From positions 558,001 to 622,000 of the forward strand of contig CBDEFQ010000009.1 of the NCBI GenBank assembly GCA_965237485.1: 64,000 nucleotides of DNA. Direction: 5' to 3'. This DNA is from JAAELZ01 sp965237485. GTDB taxonomy: Bacteria > Pseudomonadota > Gammaproteobacteria > Arenicellales > Poriferihabitantaceae. A program made the translations under genes and the position numbers. This document shows positions 43,343 through 53,290 of the stretch, piece by piece. Numbering within the stretch: the stretch's first letter is position 1; each line of letters opens with the position of its first letter. The notes below the pieces were generated by a model, which was given only the letters and a program-made list of their open reading frames with translations, did no database searches and was not told where the DNA came from.

Positions 43343-44571
43343 CGTGTTGTACTCCGAGTCGTTGAACGGGTCGATCGTGCAGAGCCACTACTATTAAACT
43401 CGCCTAACTGATTCGTCGTTGTGGTTTGTCCAATGGCGCTATTTTGCCGAACAGCATTAGCCGCCCCGCTATTCTGGATCATCTTATCTAACGGAAGATA
43501 CATCACGCTATTACTAGATGATTGATCTATCACCATCTTGCTGCTACTTCCTAGCACATTTTGTACGGCGTCAAGGTACATACGGTCTCTGGTGACCTGA
43601 GGTGCTTTTTGGTATTCAATTCGAACTTGGTCAAAGCGCCCTGCTTCACCTTTCGCATCGGCGATCACACTGGCTTTATAGCCATCGGCCTCTTCTTTAA
43701 TACGCGCAGCTAAGCCCCGCGAGCGTGGAATAATGTCATTAGCATAAGCTTCAGCCAAGTTGATCAGCCTCTGTTCATCTTCACGCGCCCTAACCGCATC
43801 ATCGAAGGCATCTTTAACTTGGCTGGGTGGTTGTGCATTTTGCATTTCTACAGAACGAATATTAATGCCCGTTTCATAGCGATCCAGAATCTGTTGTAAT
43901 AAAACTTTAGTTTCCGAAGCAATTTGCGCCCGTCCCTCAGTAATAGCAAAGTCCATGGTGTTATGTCCGACAATTTCACGCACGGCACTTTCGGTTGCTT
44001 GACGCACCACCACTTCAACCGAATCACCTACATTAAACAACAGATCGGTCGCTGATTTAATATCGAACTGGACAGCAAACGCAATATCAATAATGTTTTC
44101 GTCCTCGGTTAACATCAGCGCTTCTTTGGGAACTGAGGAGTTATTTCCGCGGGCTCGGTAGCCTACTTCAACCGTATTCACATTCTGCACGTTTATTACA
44201 TTGACCGTGTCGATAGGCGTAGGAAAACGCCAGTGCAATCCCGCACCCGTAGTACGGTTTTCTTGACCAAACCGTAGCTCAACGCCCTGCTCGGCCTGAT
44301 TGACTTTGTAAAAACCGCTAAACAACCAAAAGCCTAGAGCCACAATGGCTGCCAGCCCTAGCATGCCCATGCTCATTCCAGCACCCGGCATTTGGCCATT
44401 TCCAGCACCGCCTTTAGAGCCGCCACCGCCGCCCAAAGACTTAGTTAAACGTTCTTTTGCGTCTCTAAAAACCTGATCTAAATCAGGTGGGCCTTGTTGT
44501 TGGCCTTTGCGTTTACCCCAAGGGTCGTCAGGGTCTTTGTCTCCACCCGATCCGGGTTGATTCCAAGGCAT
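43339..44571 (-). CDS. hflK: HflK, modulator of FtsH protease
   Basis: The 410-residue protein has a Gly/Pro/Gln-rich N-terminus (MPWNQPGSGGDKDPDDPWG), a membrane anchor (MLGLAAIVALGFWLFSGFY) and an SPFH domain with NQAEQGVELRFG and a long coiled region. The C-terminal Ser/Thr/Arg tail (RSTRSTTRSTTR) is repeat-like. It precedes hflC with a 4-base overlap. The usual upstream hflX and hfq are not in the window. Confidence 0.94.
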   Translation of the reverse strand: MPWNQPGSGGDKDPDDPWGKRKGQQQGPPDLDQVFRDAKERLTKSLGGGGGSKGGAGNGQMPGAGMSMGMLGLAAIVALGFWLFSGFYKVNQAEQGVELRFGQENRTTGAGLHWRFPTPIDTVNVINVQNVNTVEVGYRARGNNSSVPKEALMLTEDENIIDIAFAVQFDIKSATDLLFNVGDSVEVVVRQATESAVREIVGHNTMDFAITEGRAQIASETKVLLQQILDRYETGINIRSVEMQNAQPPSQVKDAFDDAVRAREDEQRLINLAEAYANDIIPRSRGLAARIKEEADGYKASVIADAKGEAGRFDQVRIEYQKAPQVTRDRMYLDAVQNVLGSSSKMVIDQSSSNSVMYLPLDKMIQNSGAANAVRQNSAIGQTTTTNQLGEFNSSGSARSTRSTTRSTTR

Positions 44572-44706
44572 GTTTATTCCTCTGTGTTCGATTAAATAGT
44601 GGTTAAATTATAGCATGCGGCTATCTGAACTGAGTGAGCCGATGGCGATGATAATGTATTTATTTGGGGTCAAAAGTTAGTTGTTCAATTGCTAAGGGAA
44701 ATGAGC

Positions 44707-45336
44707 TTAAATATTTATAGCTTTAACTGCAGCAAGCACAGCATGAAGCTTGGCCTTATCTTTTATTCCAGGAAACTGTTCTACCGAGCTGACCAAATCT
44801 AAACAAAAGGCGCTAGATTCCTCTGCAGCTTGCTTTAGAGTGTGTTCATCAAGACCGCCAGCTAATATCAAGCGATTATCATTTAAACTTTTAGCTCTAC
44901 TCCAATCAAAAGTCTTACCCGTTCCACCGACCACGCCGGGTACGTAAGTATCTAGTAACAGACCACTGGCTGACGTGTAAATTGTTGCTCGCTGCTGTAA
45001 ATCGATATCATCCGCCATTCTGATAGCCTTGATATATGGCATACCAAATTGTTCGCAAAACTGCGGGGTTTCCTCACCGTGAAATTGCAATATATCAAAA
45101 TTGGCAGCGGCTAAAATTTGCTCCACTAACGCAACTTTGGGGTTAACCACCACCGCAACTGATTTGCACAATGGGCTGACCGCATTAACAATATCAGCGG
45201 CGTGGGTAATTTGGGCAGTACGTGGGCTTTTTTCATAAAATATCACCCCAATGGCATCCGCTCCCAAATCAGACGCCAGCTTGGCATCTTCAGCACGGGT
45301 CATTCCACAGATTTTTATACGCACTTGCTTCATCAT
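44707..45336 (-). CDS. trpF: Phosphoribosylanthranilate isomerase
   Basis: TrpF catalyses the third step of tryptophan synthesis from anthranilate. The 209-residue TIM barrel shows IKICGMTRAEDA, DAIGVIFYEKSPR, LQFHGEE, LLLDTY with GGTGKTFDW, and LILAGGLDEH. It directly follows truA (7 bases apart). The trpB, trpA and accD genes that often follow are absent; hflK comes next. Confidence 0.93.
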   Translation of the reverse strand: MMKQVRIKICGMTRAEDAKLASDLGADAIGVIFYEKSPRTAQITHAADIVNAVSPLCKSVAVVVNPKVALVEQILAAANFDILQFHGEETPQFCEQFGMPYIKAIRMADDIDLQQRATIYTSASGLLLDTYVPGVVGGTGKTFDWSRAKSLNDNRLILAGGLDEHTLKQAAEESSAFCLDLVSSVEQFPGIKDKAKLHAVLAAVKAINI

Positions 45337-45342
45337 TCTAGT

Positions 45343-46134
45343 TTACCAAAATCGCGGTGGCGGTATTGCGCTGGGTATCGCATATTCGGGTGGATAGTCA
45401 ATATGCGTTAAGTACAGCCCAAATGGAGAGGCGGTTATACCGCCTTGGGTGCGGTCTTTAGAATCCAACACTTCTTTGGCCCAACTCCATGCGGCTTCAC
45501 CCGCGCCAATTGTGCACAGCAGCCCCATCATATTGCGCACCATATGATGCAAAAAACCGTTCGCGTGAATATCTGTAACTACCCATTCGCCATGGCGTTC
45601 AATATTAATCGCATGCATCTGCTTCACTGGGTCTAAGGATTGGCAGCTGCTCGCACGGTAAGCGCTAAAGTCATGTTTTCCCAGTAATGCATTCGCGGCG
45701 GTTTGCATCAAAGTATGATCCAAACTCCGGTAATCCCAGCTGACCTTTTTATCCAAATAACTAGGTTTGATCGGGCGATTTAGAATGATATATCGGTACT
45801 CGCGCCGCTGCGCTGAAAAGCGCGCATGAAAGTCTGCTGGCACTTCGCCTAACCAAATGACGCTTACGCCGTCTGGGAGTTTAGTGTTGATACCGCGTAA
45901 CCAATTCCTGGTTTCGCGCTGTTTGTTAGTATCGAAGTGGAAAACCTGACCGCTAGCATGTACGTTGGTGTCCGTGCGACCCGCCACGGTTACCGAAATA
46001 GTTTCGTCTGCTACGCTAGAAATGGCTGACTCCACTGCTTGTTGTACGGTGGGCACGCCAAGCTGCGTCTGCCAACCACAAAATAAGCTGCCATCATACT
46101 CAACTCTTGCTGCGTAACGCATAGACATAGGCAT
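45343..46134 (-). CDS. truA: tRNA pseudouridine synthase A
   Basis: TruA makes pseudouridine at positions 38-40 of the tRNA anticodon arm. The 263-residue protein has RVEYDGSLFCGWQTQ, the catalytic aspartate in AGRTDTNVHASGQV, REYRYIILN, and FLHHMVRNMMG. The start is one of three close ATGs (46134, 46128, 46122). It lies just after the terminator of the glycolytic cluster. Confidence 0.93.
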   Translation of the reverse strand: MPMSMRYAARVEYDGSLFCGWQTQLGVPTVQQAVESAISSVADETISVTVAGRTDTNVHASGQVFHFDTNKQRETRNWLRGINTKLPDGVSVIWLGEVPADFHARFSAQRREYRYIILNRPIKPSYLDKKVSWDYRSLDHTLMQTAANALLGKHDFSAYRASSCQSLDPVKQMHAINIERHGEWVVTDIHANGFLHHMVRNMMGLLCTIGAGEAAWSWAKEVLDSKDRTQGGITASPFGLYLTHIDYPPEYAIPSAIPPPRFW

Positions 46135-46144
46135 TTGCAATGCA

Positions 46145-46170
46145 GAAAAAAGGCGGCTAAGCCGCCTTTA
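46145..46170 (-). terminator. Rho-independent terminator after fba
   Basis: On the minus strand AAAGGCGGC-TTA-GCCGCCTTT is followed by a run of T, a 9-bp stem with a U-tract. It lies 21 bases past the fba stop and separates the glycolytic genes from truA. Confidence 0.85.
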
Positions 46171-46190
46171 ATTCCGGTTCATATCAGCTT

Positions 46191-47255
46191 TTAAACGATC
46201 TTAGGGTCAAGCTCGCCTGAAGTATAGCGAGCAGTCATCTCTTCGAGGTTAATGACCTTAATTTGGGGGCCATTACCTGCGGTGCCAAAGGCCTCATAGC
46301 GAGCAATGCAAATGTCACGCATGGCGTTAGTCGCTGATTTCAGGTATTTACGTGGGTCAAAATCAGCGGGATGATCAACAAAATGTTTACGAATTGCACC
46401 CGTTGAAGCCATGCGCAAATCGGTATCGATATTTATCTTTCTGACGCCGTGCTTGATACCTTCAACAATTTCTTCAACTGGAACACCATAAGTCTCACCC
46501 ATGTCGCCGCCGTGGGTGTTAATTATTTTTAACCAGTCTTGCGGTACCGAAGAAGAACCATGCATTACTAAATGGGTATCAGGAATGCGCGCGTTGATCG
46601 CCTTGACCTGATCAATCGCCAAAATATCACCGGTGGGTGGACGGGTAAATTTATAAGCGCCATGCGAAGTGCCGATGGCAATCGCCAAAGCATCTACGCC
46701 AGTTTTAGCTACAAAATCAGCGGCTTCTTCAGGGTCGGTCAACAATTGACTGTGATCAAGCACTCCCTCAGCGCCCACGCCGTCTTCCTCACCCGCCATG
46801 CCTGTCTCCAACGACCCGAGGCAACCTAATTCACCTTCAACAGAAACACCGCAAGCATGCGCCATCTCCACTGATTGCTTGGTGACTGCCACGTTGTATT
46901 CATAACTTGAGGGTGTTTTACCGTCACTTTCAAGCGAGCCGTCCATCATTACCGATGAAAAGCCGAGCTGGATAGAGCGTTGGCAGACTGCGGGTGAAGT
47001 GCCATGATCTTGGTGCACACATACCGGAATATCAGGCCACTGCTCTACCGCTGCTTGAATTAAGTGGCGTAAGAACGGCGCACCTGCATAGGCACGGGCG
47101 CCTGCAGAAGCTTGAACAATCACTGGCGAGCTAGTTTGCTGCGCTGCGTGCATGATCGCATGCATTTGCTCCATGTTGTTTACATTGTATGCTGGCACGC
47201 CGTATTGGTGCTCAGCAGCATGATCAAGTAATTGGCGTAACGAGATGATGGCCAT
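46191..47255 (-). CDS. fba: Class II fructose-bisphosphate aldolase
   Basis: This zinc-dependent aldolase splits fructose 1,6-bisphosphate. The 354-residue protein has QASAGARAYAG, VHQDHGTSPAVC (metal-binding His), GVSVEGELGCLG, AIGTSHGAYKFTR, LVMHGSSSVP and INIDTDLRMA. GAGGAA precedes the start. It is last in a run of tkt, gap, pgk, pyk and fba, and is followed by a terminator. Confidence 0.96.
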   Translation of the reverse strand: MAIISLRQLLDHAAEHQYGVPAYNVNNMEQMHAIMHAAQQTSSPVIVQASAGARAYAGAPFLRHLIQAAVEQWPDIPVCVHQDHGTSPAVCQRSIQLGFSSVMMDGSLESDGKTPSSYEYNVAVTKQSVEMAHACGVSVEGELGCLGSLETGMAGEEDGVGAEGVLDHSQLLTDPEEAADFVAKTGVDALAIAIGTSHGAYKFTRPPTGDILAIDQVKAINARIPDTHLVMHGSSSVPQDWLKIINTHGGDMGETYGVPVEEIVEGIKHGVRKINIDTDLRMASTGAIRKHFVDHPADFDPRKYLKSATNAMRDICIARYEAFGTAGNGPQIKVINLEEMTARYTSGELDPKIV

Positions 47256-47290
47256 TGTTAAATTCCTCTAGTTAAATTCTTAATAAGTTG

Positions 47291-48721
47291 TTATTGTAGC
47301 GCGACTTCACCAACACGAACGATTTTCATGGTGTTAGTGCGCCCTTTGACCGAGGTATCTCCTCGGGTAATAATAATTTGTTCCCCATCAGATACAAAAC
47401 CCGATTTCTTTAGTGATTCTACCGCAGCGCGATTAATGCCCGAAGATTGCCATTGCGTCACATCAAAAGAAATCGGTTGAACTCCGCGATATAGGCATAT
47501 TTTTCGGGCTGCGTTGGGGCTACGCGTCATCGCAAATATGGGGGTATAGGCATTGGTCCGAGACATCAGCAACGCAGTACGCCCCGATTCCGTTAACGCG
47601 ACTATAGCCGCCACTGGGAAATGCTTAGCGGTAAACATGGTTGCCATGGCTATCGATTCCTCAGCATTGCCAAACTCGACGTGCATACCGTATTCCGCTG
47701 CGTGACCATCTTCACCCTCAGAACCGAGGCATATTCGATTCATGGCGGCAATGACTTTGTCGGGATATTTCCCTATCGCTGTTTCAGCGGATAGCATCAC
47801 CGCATCGGTTCCATCGAGAACCGCGTTGGCCACATCTGACACTTCAGCGCGTGTTGGAATCGGGCTTTCAACCATTGATTGCATCATCTGCGTAGCGGTT
47901 ATCGCCACTCGGTTCGATTCACGGGCCTTACGAATAAGGTGCTTTTGCACGCCGGGTAAGTTTTCATCACCAATTTCTACACCCAAATCACCCCGCGCGA
48001 TCATAATGACATCGGTGTCCCTGATAATTTCATCTATATTATCAAGCGCCTCTTTGCGTTCGATTTTGGCGACAATTGCCGCCCCGTTACCTAAGCCGCG
48101 CAGTAAGCCTCTAGCAATGTGAATGTCCTTAGCGTCCTTAACGAAGGAGATTGCCAAGAAATCCACATCTAGCTTGGCAGCTAATTTAATATCTTGTTTA
48201 TCTTTAGCGGTTAAGGCACCGGCAGAAAGCCCCCCGCCTTGTAGGTTGATGCCTTTATTATTCGACAATTTGCCGCCTATAGAAACCACCGTGTGAATTT
48301 CACTAGGCGTTACCTCGGTTACCTTCAGCGCAATATTGCCGTCGTCAAGAACAAGCACGTTATCAGGTTTGACATCTTCTACCAACTCTTGGTATGAAAT
48401 TCCCACTGCGTCTTGATTACCTTGATCTTTGTCTAAGGTGGTACTCAAGGTAAATTGATCACCTTGAGACAAAATGATTGAATCATTCTCAAAGCGTTCA
48501 ATGCGAATTTTAGGGCCTTGCAAATCACCTAGCACCGCGACAGTTACGCCCAACTCTTGGGCGACCTCACGCACCAGTTCAACGCGTTTAGTATGTTCTT
48601 GTGCATCGCCATGAGAAAAGTTGATGCGAACCACATTAACGCCTTCAGTGAGTATCGCCTTGACGGCTTCACGGCTATCAGTGGCCGGCCCCAAAGAGGC
48701 TACAATTTTGGTTCTTCTCAT
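47291..48721 (-). CDS. pyk: Pyruvate kinase
   Basis: The 476-residue enzyme makes pyruvate and ATP from phosphoenolpyruvate. Motifs include RRTKIVASLGPAT, RINFSHG, LQGPKIR, IVAKIERKEAL, MIARGDLGVEIG and ATQMMQSMVESPIPTRAEVSDVANAVLDGTDAVMLSAETA. It lies between pgk and fba on the same strand. Confidence 0.97.
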   Translation of the reverse strand: MRRTKIVASLGPATDSREAVKAILTEGVNVVRINFSHGDAQEHTKRVELVREVAQELGVTVAVLGDLQGPKIRIERFENDSIILSQGDQFTLSTTLDKDQGNQDAVGISYQELVEDVKPDNVLVLDDGNIALKVTEVTPSEIHTVVSIGGKLSNNKGINLQGGGLSAGALTAKDKQDIKLAAKLDVDFLAISFVKDAKDIHIARGLLRGLGNGAAIVAKIERKEALDNIDEIIRDTDVIMIARGDLGVEIGDENLPGVQKHLIRKARESNRVAITATQMMQSMVESPIPTRAEVSDVANAVLDGTDAVMLSAETAIGKYPDKVIAAMNRICLGSEGEDGHAAEYGMHVEFGNAEESIAMATMFTAKHFPVAAIVALTESGRTALLMSRTNAYTPIFAMTRSPNAARKICLYRGVQPISFDVTQWQSSGINRAAVESLKKSGFVSDGEQIIITRGDTSVKGRTNTMKIVRVGEVALQ

Positions 48722-48753
48722 GACCCTTTTAGTTTACCTTGCCCTGCTTGGCC

Positions 48754-49929
48754 TTATGAACGTTTCGCTAAGATTTCTACGGCCGGTAGCGGCTTACCTT
48801 CTAAAAATTCTAAGAATGCGCCGCCGCCAGTCGAAATATAAGATATCTTGTCTGCAATGTTGTATTTGTCGAGGGCAGCCAAGGTGTCTCCTCCTCCAGC
48901 AATTGAGAAAGCATCTGAGGCGGCAATTGACTCGCCCAGCACGCGAGTACCCTCTCCAAAATGTGTAAACTCAAATACCCCTACTGGGCCGTTCCAGACG
49001 ATAGTGCCAGCACTTTGCATCATATCAGCAAAGCGTTTAGCCGTATCGGGGCCAATGTCAAAGATCATGTCATCGTCACTGACATCCTCAACGCGCTTTA
49101 TCACCGCCTGCGCCGATTTAGAAAACTCTTTGCCGACCACCACATCAGTAGGTATCGGGATTTCGCCGCCTTTGGCTTTCGCAACTGCCATCAACCGCTT
49201 GGCTTCGGGAATTAAATCTTTTTCAACCAAAGACTGGCCGACGTTGTAACCTGCCGCGGCAATAAAAGTATTGGCAATGCCACCACCGGGAATAAGCTGA
49301 TCTACAATTTTAGAAAGCGCCTCTAATACGGTTAATTTTGTAGACACCTTAGAACCACCGACAATTGCCGCCATAGGCCGTTTAGGCTTATCTAAAGCCT
49401 GACCCAAAGCCTCTAACTCTGCTGCTAAAAGTGGCCCAGAACAGGCTTGTTTCGCGTACTGGGCAACACCATGGGTCGATGCTTGAGCGCGGTGCGCCGT
49501 ACCAAATGCATCCATAACATAAATATCGCATAACGCCGCATATTGCTTAGAAAGTTGTTCATTGTTGTCTTTCTCACCGTGGTTAAAGCGGACATTTTCC
49601 AATAACACCACTTGCCCCTCATCAAGATGAGGTTGCGAGGTCAAATACTGATCTTCAAGATTGACGGTTTGGCCTAACGCTTCACTTAAATAATTCACCA
49701 CAGGCAATAAGGAATAAGCGAAATCTGCAGACCCTTCTAGTGGGCGTCCCAAATGTGACATTAACAATACCTTTGCGCCGGCATCAAGCGCAAAACGAAT
49801 CGTCGGTATAGAAGCCTCTATACGCTTCCCTGAGGTAACTTTCCCGTTCTTGATAGGCACATTCAAGTCTTGACGAATTAGAAGGCGCTTGCCCTTTAGG
49901 TCAAGAGCGGTCATTGTCGAAATAGCCAT
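48754..49929 (-). CDS. pgk: Phosphoglycerate kinase
   Basis: The 391-residue enzyme has LIRQDLNVPIKNG, LMSHLGRP, NVRFNHGEKDN, AAIVGGSKVSTK and GGGDTLAALDKY. It converts 1,3-bisphosphoglycerate to 3-phosphoglycerate with ATP formation. It lies between gap and pyk. Confidence 0.97.
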   Translation of the reverse strand: MAISTMTALDLKGKRLLIRQDLNVPIKNGKVTSGKRIEASIPTIRFALDAGAKVLLMSHLGRPLEGSADFAYSLLPVVNYLSEALGQTVNLEDQYLTSQPHLDEGQVVLLENVRFNHGEKDNNEQLSKQYAALCDIYVMDAFGTAHRAQASTHGVAQYAKQACSGPLLAAELEALGQALDKPKRPMAAIVGGSKVSTKLTVLEALSKIVDQLIPGGGIANTFIAAAGYNVGQSLVEKDLIPEAKRLMAVAKAKGGEIPIPTDVVVGKEFSKSAQAVIKRVEDVSDDDMIFDIGPDTAKRFADMMQSAGTIVWNGPVGVFEFTHFGEGTRVLGESIAASDAFSIAGGGDTLAALDKYNIADKISYISTGGGAFLEFLEGKPLPAVEILAKRS

Positions 49930-50002
49930 TATTAATATAATATATGTTAAATTACAATATGTTAAGAGATATAGTTAGCTTAATGTATGAATACATATAA
50001 TG

Positions 50003-50036
50003 AAAATGGGCCACTCGATATTGAGCAGCCCATTTA
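50003..50036. terminator. Stem-loop between gap and pgk
   Basis: AAATGGGC pairs with GCCCATTT, and CTC with GAG further in, around a short loop. It lies 20-50 bases past the gap stop on the minus strand. It may attenuate transcription between gap and pgk, or protect the gap mRNA end. Confidence 0.6.
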
Positions 50037-50054
50037 TAATCTATACGATCGGAA

Positions 50055-51056
50055 CTATTTGGCGTTCATCAAAGCAATAGTAGTATCTAACATGCGATTT
50101 GAGAATCCCCACTCATTGTCATACCAAGAACACACTTTAACCAAAGTGCCGCCGGTAACACGGGTCATGCCAGCGTCAAAGTTTGAGCTGGTTGAGACAT
50201 GATTAAAATCAACGGAAACTAAAGGCGCATCCGTATAGGCCAAGACTTTACCGTCAGCAGCGTCTTGCATGATGCTATTAACCTCATCCACACTGGTTTC
50301 GCGAGCCGCAACGAAGGTTAAGTCGACCAGTGATACATTGATAGTTGGTACGCGTATTGAAAACCCGTCTAACTTGCCATTTAAATCGGGCAAAACCAAA
50401 CCTACTGCCGCCGCCGCCCCCGTCTTAGTTGGGATCATTGATTGCGTAGCAGAACGTGCGCGACGTAAGTCAGTGTGAAAAACGTCGGTGAGTACTTGAT
50501 CGTTGGTATAGGCGTGAATTGTATTCATCAAACCATGTACAACGCCAATTGTGTCGTTTAATGGCTTTACCAATGGCGCCAAACAGTTTGTTGTGCAGGA
50601 CGCATTTGAAATGATGGTGTCGCTAGACTTTAAAACATCATCATTCACTCCGAAAACAATAGTTGCATCCACATCAGTGCCGCCGGGCGCTGAAATAATC
50701 ACTTTTTTAGCACCTGCTTCTAGGTGTGCACTGGCTTTATCTTTAGAGGCAAAGAAACCCGTGCATTCCATCACCACGTCAACCCCTAACTCTGCCCACG
50801 GCAATTTCGCTGGGTCGCGCTCTGCACACACTTTAATCCGGTCGCCATTTACTATTAAATCATCACCTTCAACGCCCACTGAGCCAGGGAATCGGCCGTG
50901 AGCCGTATCGTATTGGGTTAAATGTGCATTGGTGTTGGCATCACCTAAATCATTGATAGCAACAATTTCAATGTCTTCTCTGCCGGACTCATAACGAGCA
51001 CGTAAGATGTTTCGGCCAATACGGCCATAGCCATTAATTGCGACTTTAATAGTCAT
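50055..51056 (-). CDS. gap: Glyceraldehyde-3-phosphate dehydrogenase
   Basis: The 333-residue enzyme has INGYGRIGRNILRA (NAD site), the catalytic cysteine in SNASCTTNCLAPL, HAYTNDQ, TQSMIPTKTGAAAAVG and WYDNEWGFSNRM. It is second in the tkt-gap-pgk-pyk-fba run. Asp-type residue after the second strand (INDLGD) suggests NAD preference. Confidence 0.97.
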   Translation of the reverse strand: MTIKVAINGYGRIGRNILRARYESGREDIEIVAINDLGDANTNAHLTQYDTAHGRFPGSVGVEGDDLIVNGDRIKVCAERDPAKLPWAELGVDVVMECTGFFASKDKASAHLEAGAKKVIISAPGGTDVDATIVFGVNDDVLKSSDTIISNASCTTNCLAPLVKPLNDTIGVVHGLMNTIHAYTNDQVLTDVFHTDLRRARSATQSMIPTKTGAAAAVGLVLPDLNGKLDGFSIRVPTINVSLVDLTFVAARETSVDEVNSIMQDAADGKVLAYTDAPLVSVDFNHVSTSSNFDAGMTRVTGGTLVKVCSWYDNEWGFSNRMLDTTIALMNAK

Positions 51057-51116
51057 TCTTATTTCTCCAGTAGTAAATAAATTTGTTCAGAGTATTTTAG
51101 AGCGCACTGTGCCCGC

Positions 51117-53132
51117 TTATACCCGCTTCTGAGTTGTTACTTTTTCCACCGCGGCTAATACATTCTCTACGGTAAAACCAAAATGTTCAAATAGCTCACT
51201 CGCAGGGGCTGACTCTCCAAAACTGCTCATACCCACAACATCGCCATCAGTACCAACGTATTTCCACCATCCATCCATAATAGCCGCTTCTACCGCAACA
51301 CGCGCCGTGACTGCTTTAGGTAGCACTGATTCTTTGTAAGCTGCATCTTGTGCTTCGAACACATCCACAGATGGCATCGATACCACACGAACATTCTTGT
51401 TGGACTGCTGTGCAGACTTAACCGCAAGCCCAACTTCTGAACCGGTGGCGATAATGATCGCATCTGGCATTCCTTCACCGTCCTGCAATACATAAGCACC
51501 CTTAGCTACATTGGCAATAGTTTGCGCGTTACGGCTTTGAAACGGTAAGTTCTGCCGTGAGAAAATAAGGCAACTTGGGCCATCAAACTCAATTGCGTAT
51601 TTCCATGCCACCGCGGTTTCAAGCGTATCGCATGGGCGCCAAAGTGACATATTTGGAATCATTCGAAGCGTAGGGATTTGCTCCACTGCTTGGTGCGTAG
51701 GGCCGTCTTCGCCTAAGCCAATCGAGTCGTGGGTATACACAAAAATATTTTTTATCTTCATTAACGCCGCCATGCGTAAGGCATTGCGCGCGTATTCAGA
51801 GAACATCAAGAAAGTAGCACCGTAAGGGATAAAGCCCCCATGTAGTGCTAAGCCATTCATAATGGCACTCATACCAAATTCACGCACGCCATAGGAAAGG
51901 TAATTTCCAGAAAAGTCCTTTTCTGGTCCGACGTTAGAATTTATATAGCGACTGGTATCGTGAAAAGTATTGTTTGATGGCGTCAAATCGGCAGAGCCAC
52001 CCAACAATTCAGACAATAAAGGCGCGTATCCATTAAGTGCACCTTTTGAAGCCACGCGAGTAGCCGGTGATTCCGCTTTTTCGTTTACGCTTGCGATAAA
52101 CGCGCTGGATTGCTGTTGCCAATTTTCAGGTAAATCGCCGTCCATACGGCGCTGAAATTCTGCGGCTTGCTCAGGATGATTTTGTGCATAAGTCCCAAAT
52201 TGCGCGTTCCAATTCTCCTCAGCTGTGTTACCTGCTTGTGTTGCACCCCAATCGGCATAAATATCTTCTGGCACAACAAAAGGCGGATGTGGCCAACCAA
52301 TATGTGCTCTGGCCAAAGCAACCTCTTCCTCGCCCAGAGGTTCACCATGCACTTTATGACCACCTGCTTTGTTTGGGGCACCTTTACCTATTACCGTTTT
52401 GCAACAAATAAGTGTGGGCTGGTCGACATTAGCTATAGCCTCTTGTGTTGCCTTTTTAACTGCTTCGACATCATGGCCGTCCACATTGGCAATCACCTGC
52501 CAGCCGTATGCTGCAAATCTTTTGGGGGTGTCATCGGAAAACCAACCGACCACATCTCCATCAATCGAGATTCCGTTATCGTCGTAAAAACAAATCAGCT
52601 TACCTAAGCCTAATGTACCCGCCAAGGAACAGGTTTCATGAGAAATACCTTCCATTAAGCAGCCGTCGCCTAAAAACACATAAGTATTGTGATCGACGAT
52701 CTCATGCCCCGGCTGGTTAAATTGCGCAGCCAGCACTTTTTCGGCTAAAGCCATGCCCACGGCATTACTGATGCCCTGCCCAAGGGGGCCAGTGGTAGTT
52801 TCGATGCCGGGCGCATAACCATATTCAGGGTGGCCCGGGGTTTTAGAATGTAATTGACGAAAATTGCGCAACTCATCCATGGATAAATCATAACCCGTCA
52901 AATGCAATACAGAATAAACCAACATTGAAGCGTGACCATTTGACATCACAAAACGGTCTCGGTTGGCCCAACTAGGGTTGGCTGGATTGTGGCGCATGAA
53001 ATCACTGTAAAGAACCTCAGCAATATCTGCCATACCCAGTGGTGCGCCGGGATGACCAGATTTGGCCTGTTGCACTGCGTCCATGCTGAGTGCCCGGATT
53101 GCGTTAGCTTTATCCGTTCTCGAAACGGTCAT
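51117..53132 (-). CDS. tkt: Transketolase
   Basis: The 671-residue thiamine diphosphate enzyme shifts two-carbon units in the pentose phosphate pathway. It has AKSGHPGAPLGMA, GDGCLMEGISHE (cofactor site), FYDDNGISIDGDV, KTVIGKGAPNKAG, FMFSEYARNALR and THDSIGLGEDGPTHQ. It begins the minus-strand carbon metabolism cluster. Confidence 0.97.
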   Translation of the reverse strand: MTVSRTDKANAIRALSMDAVQQAKSGHPGAPLGMADIAEVLYSDFMRHNPANPSWANRDRFVMSNGHASMLVYSVLHLTGYDLSMDELRNFRQLHSKTPGHPEYGYAPGIETTTGPLGQGISNAVGMALAEKVLAAQFNQPGHEIVDHNTYVFLGDGCLMEGISHETCSLAGTLGLGKLICFYDDNGISIDGDVVGWFSDDTPKRFAAYGWQVIANVDGHDVEAVKKATQEAIANVDQPTLICCKTVIGKGAPNKAGGHKVHGEPLGEEEVALARAHIGWPHPPFVVPEDIYADWGATQAGNTAEENWNAQFGTYAQNHPEQAAEFQRRMDGDLPENWQQQSSAFIASVNEKAESPATRVASKGALNGYAPLLSELLGGSADLTPSNNTFHDTSRYINSNVGPEKDFSGNYLSYGVREFGMSAIMNGLALHGGFIPYGATFLMFSEYARNALRMAALMKIKNIFVYTHDSIGLGEDGPTHQAVEQIPTLRMIPNMSLWRPCDTLETAVAWKYAIEFDGPSCLIFSRQNLPFQSRNAQTIANVAKGAYVLQDGEGMPDAIIIATGSEVGLAVKSAQQSNKNVRVVSMPSVDVFEAQDAAYKESVLPKAVTARVAVEAAIMDGWWKYVGTDGDVVGMSSFGESAPASELFEHFGFTVENVLAAVEKVTTQKRV

Positions 53133-53290
53133 CGATTATTCCTCAAAATTAGATAATACATTGTATTGGGGGAAACGAGTTTGCAGAAGTTTAGCACCGA
53201 GTGTTGCTGTTTTTTCTAGGCCTAGAAGTGCCTTTCACGTTAAACAATTTATTTTACCATTTAGCTATAAATCAGTTTTAGATTTAAAGC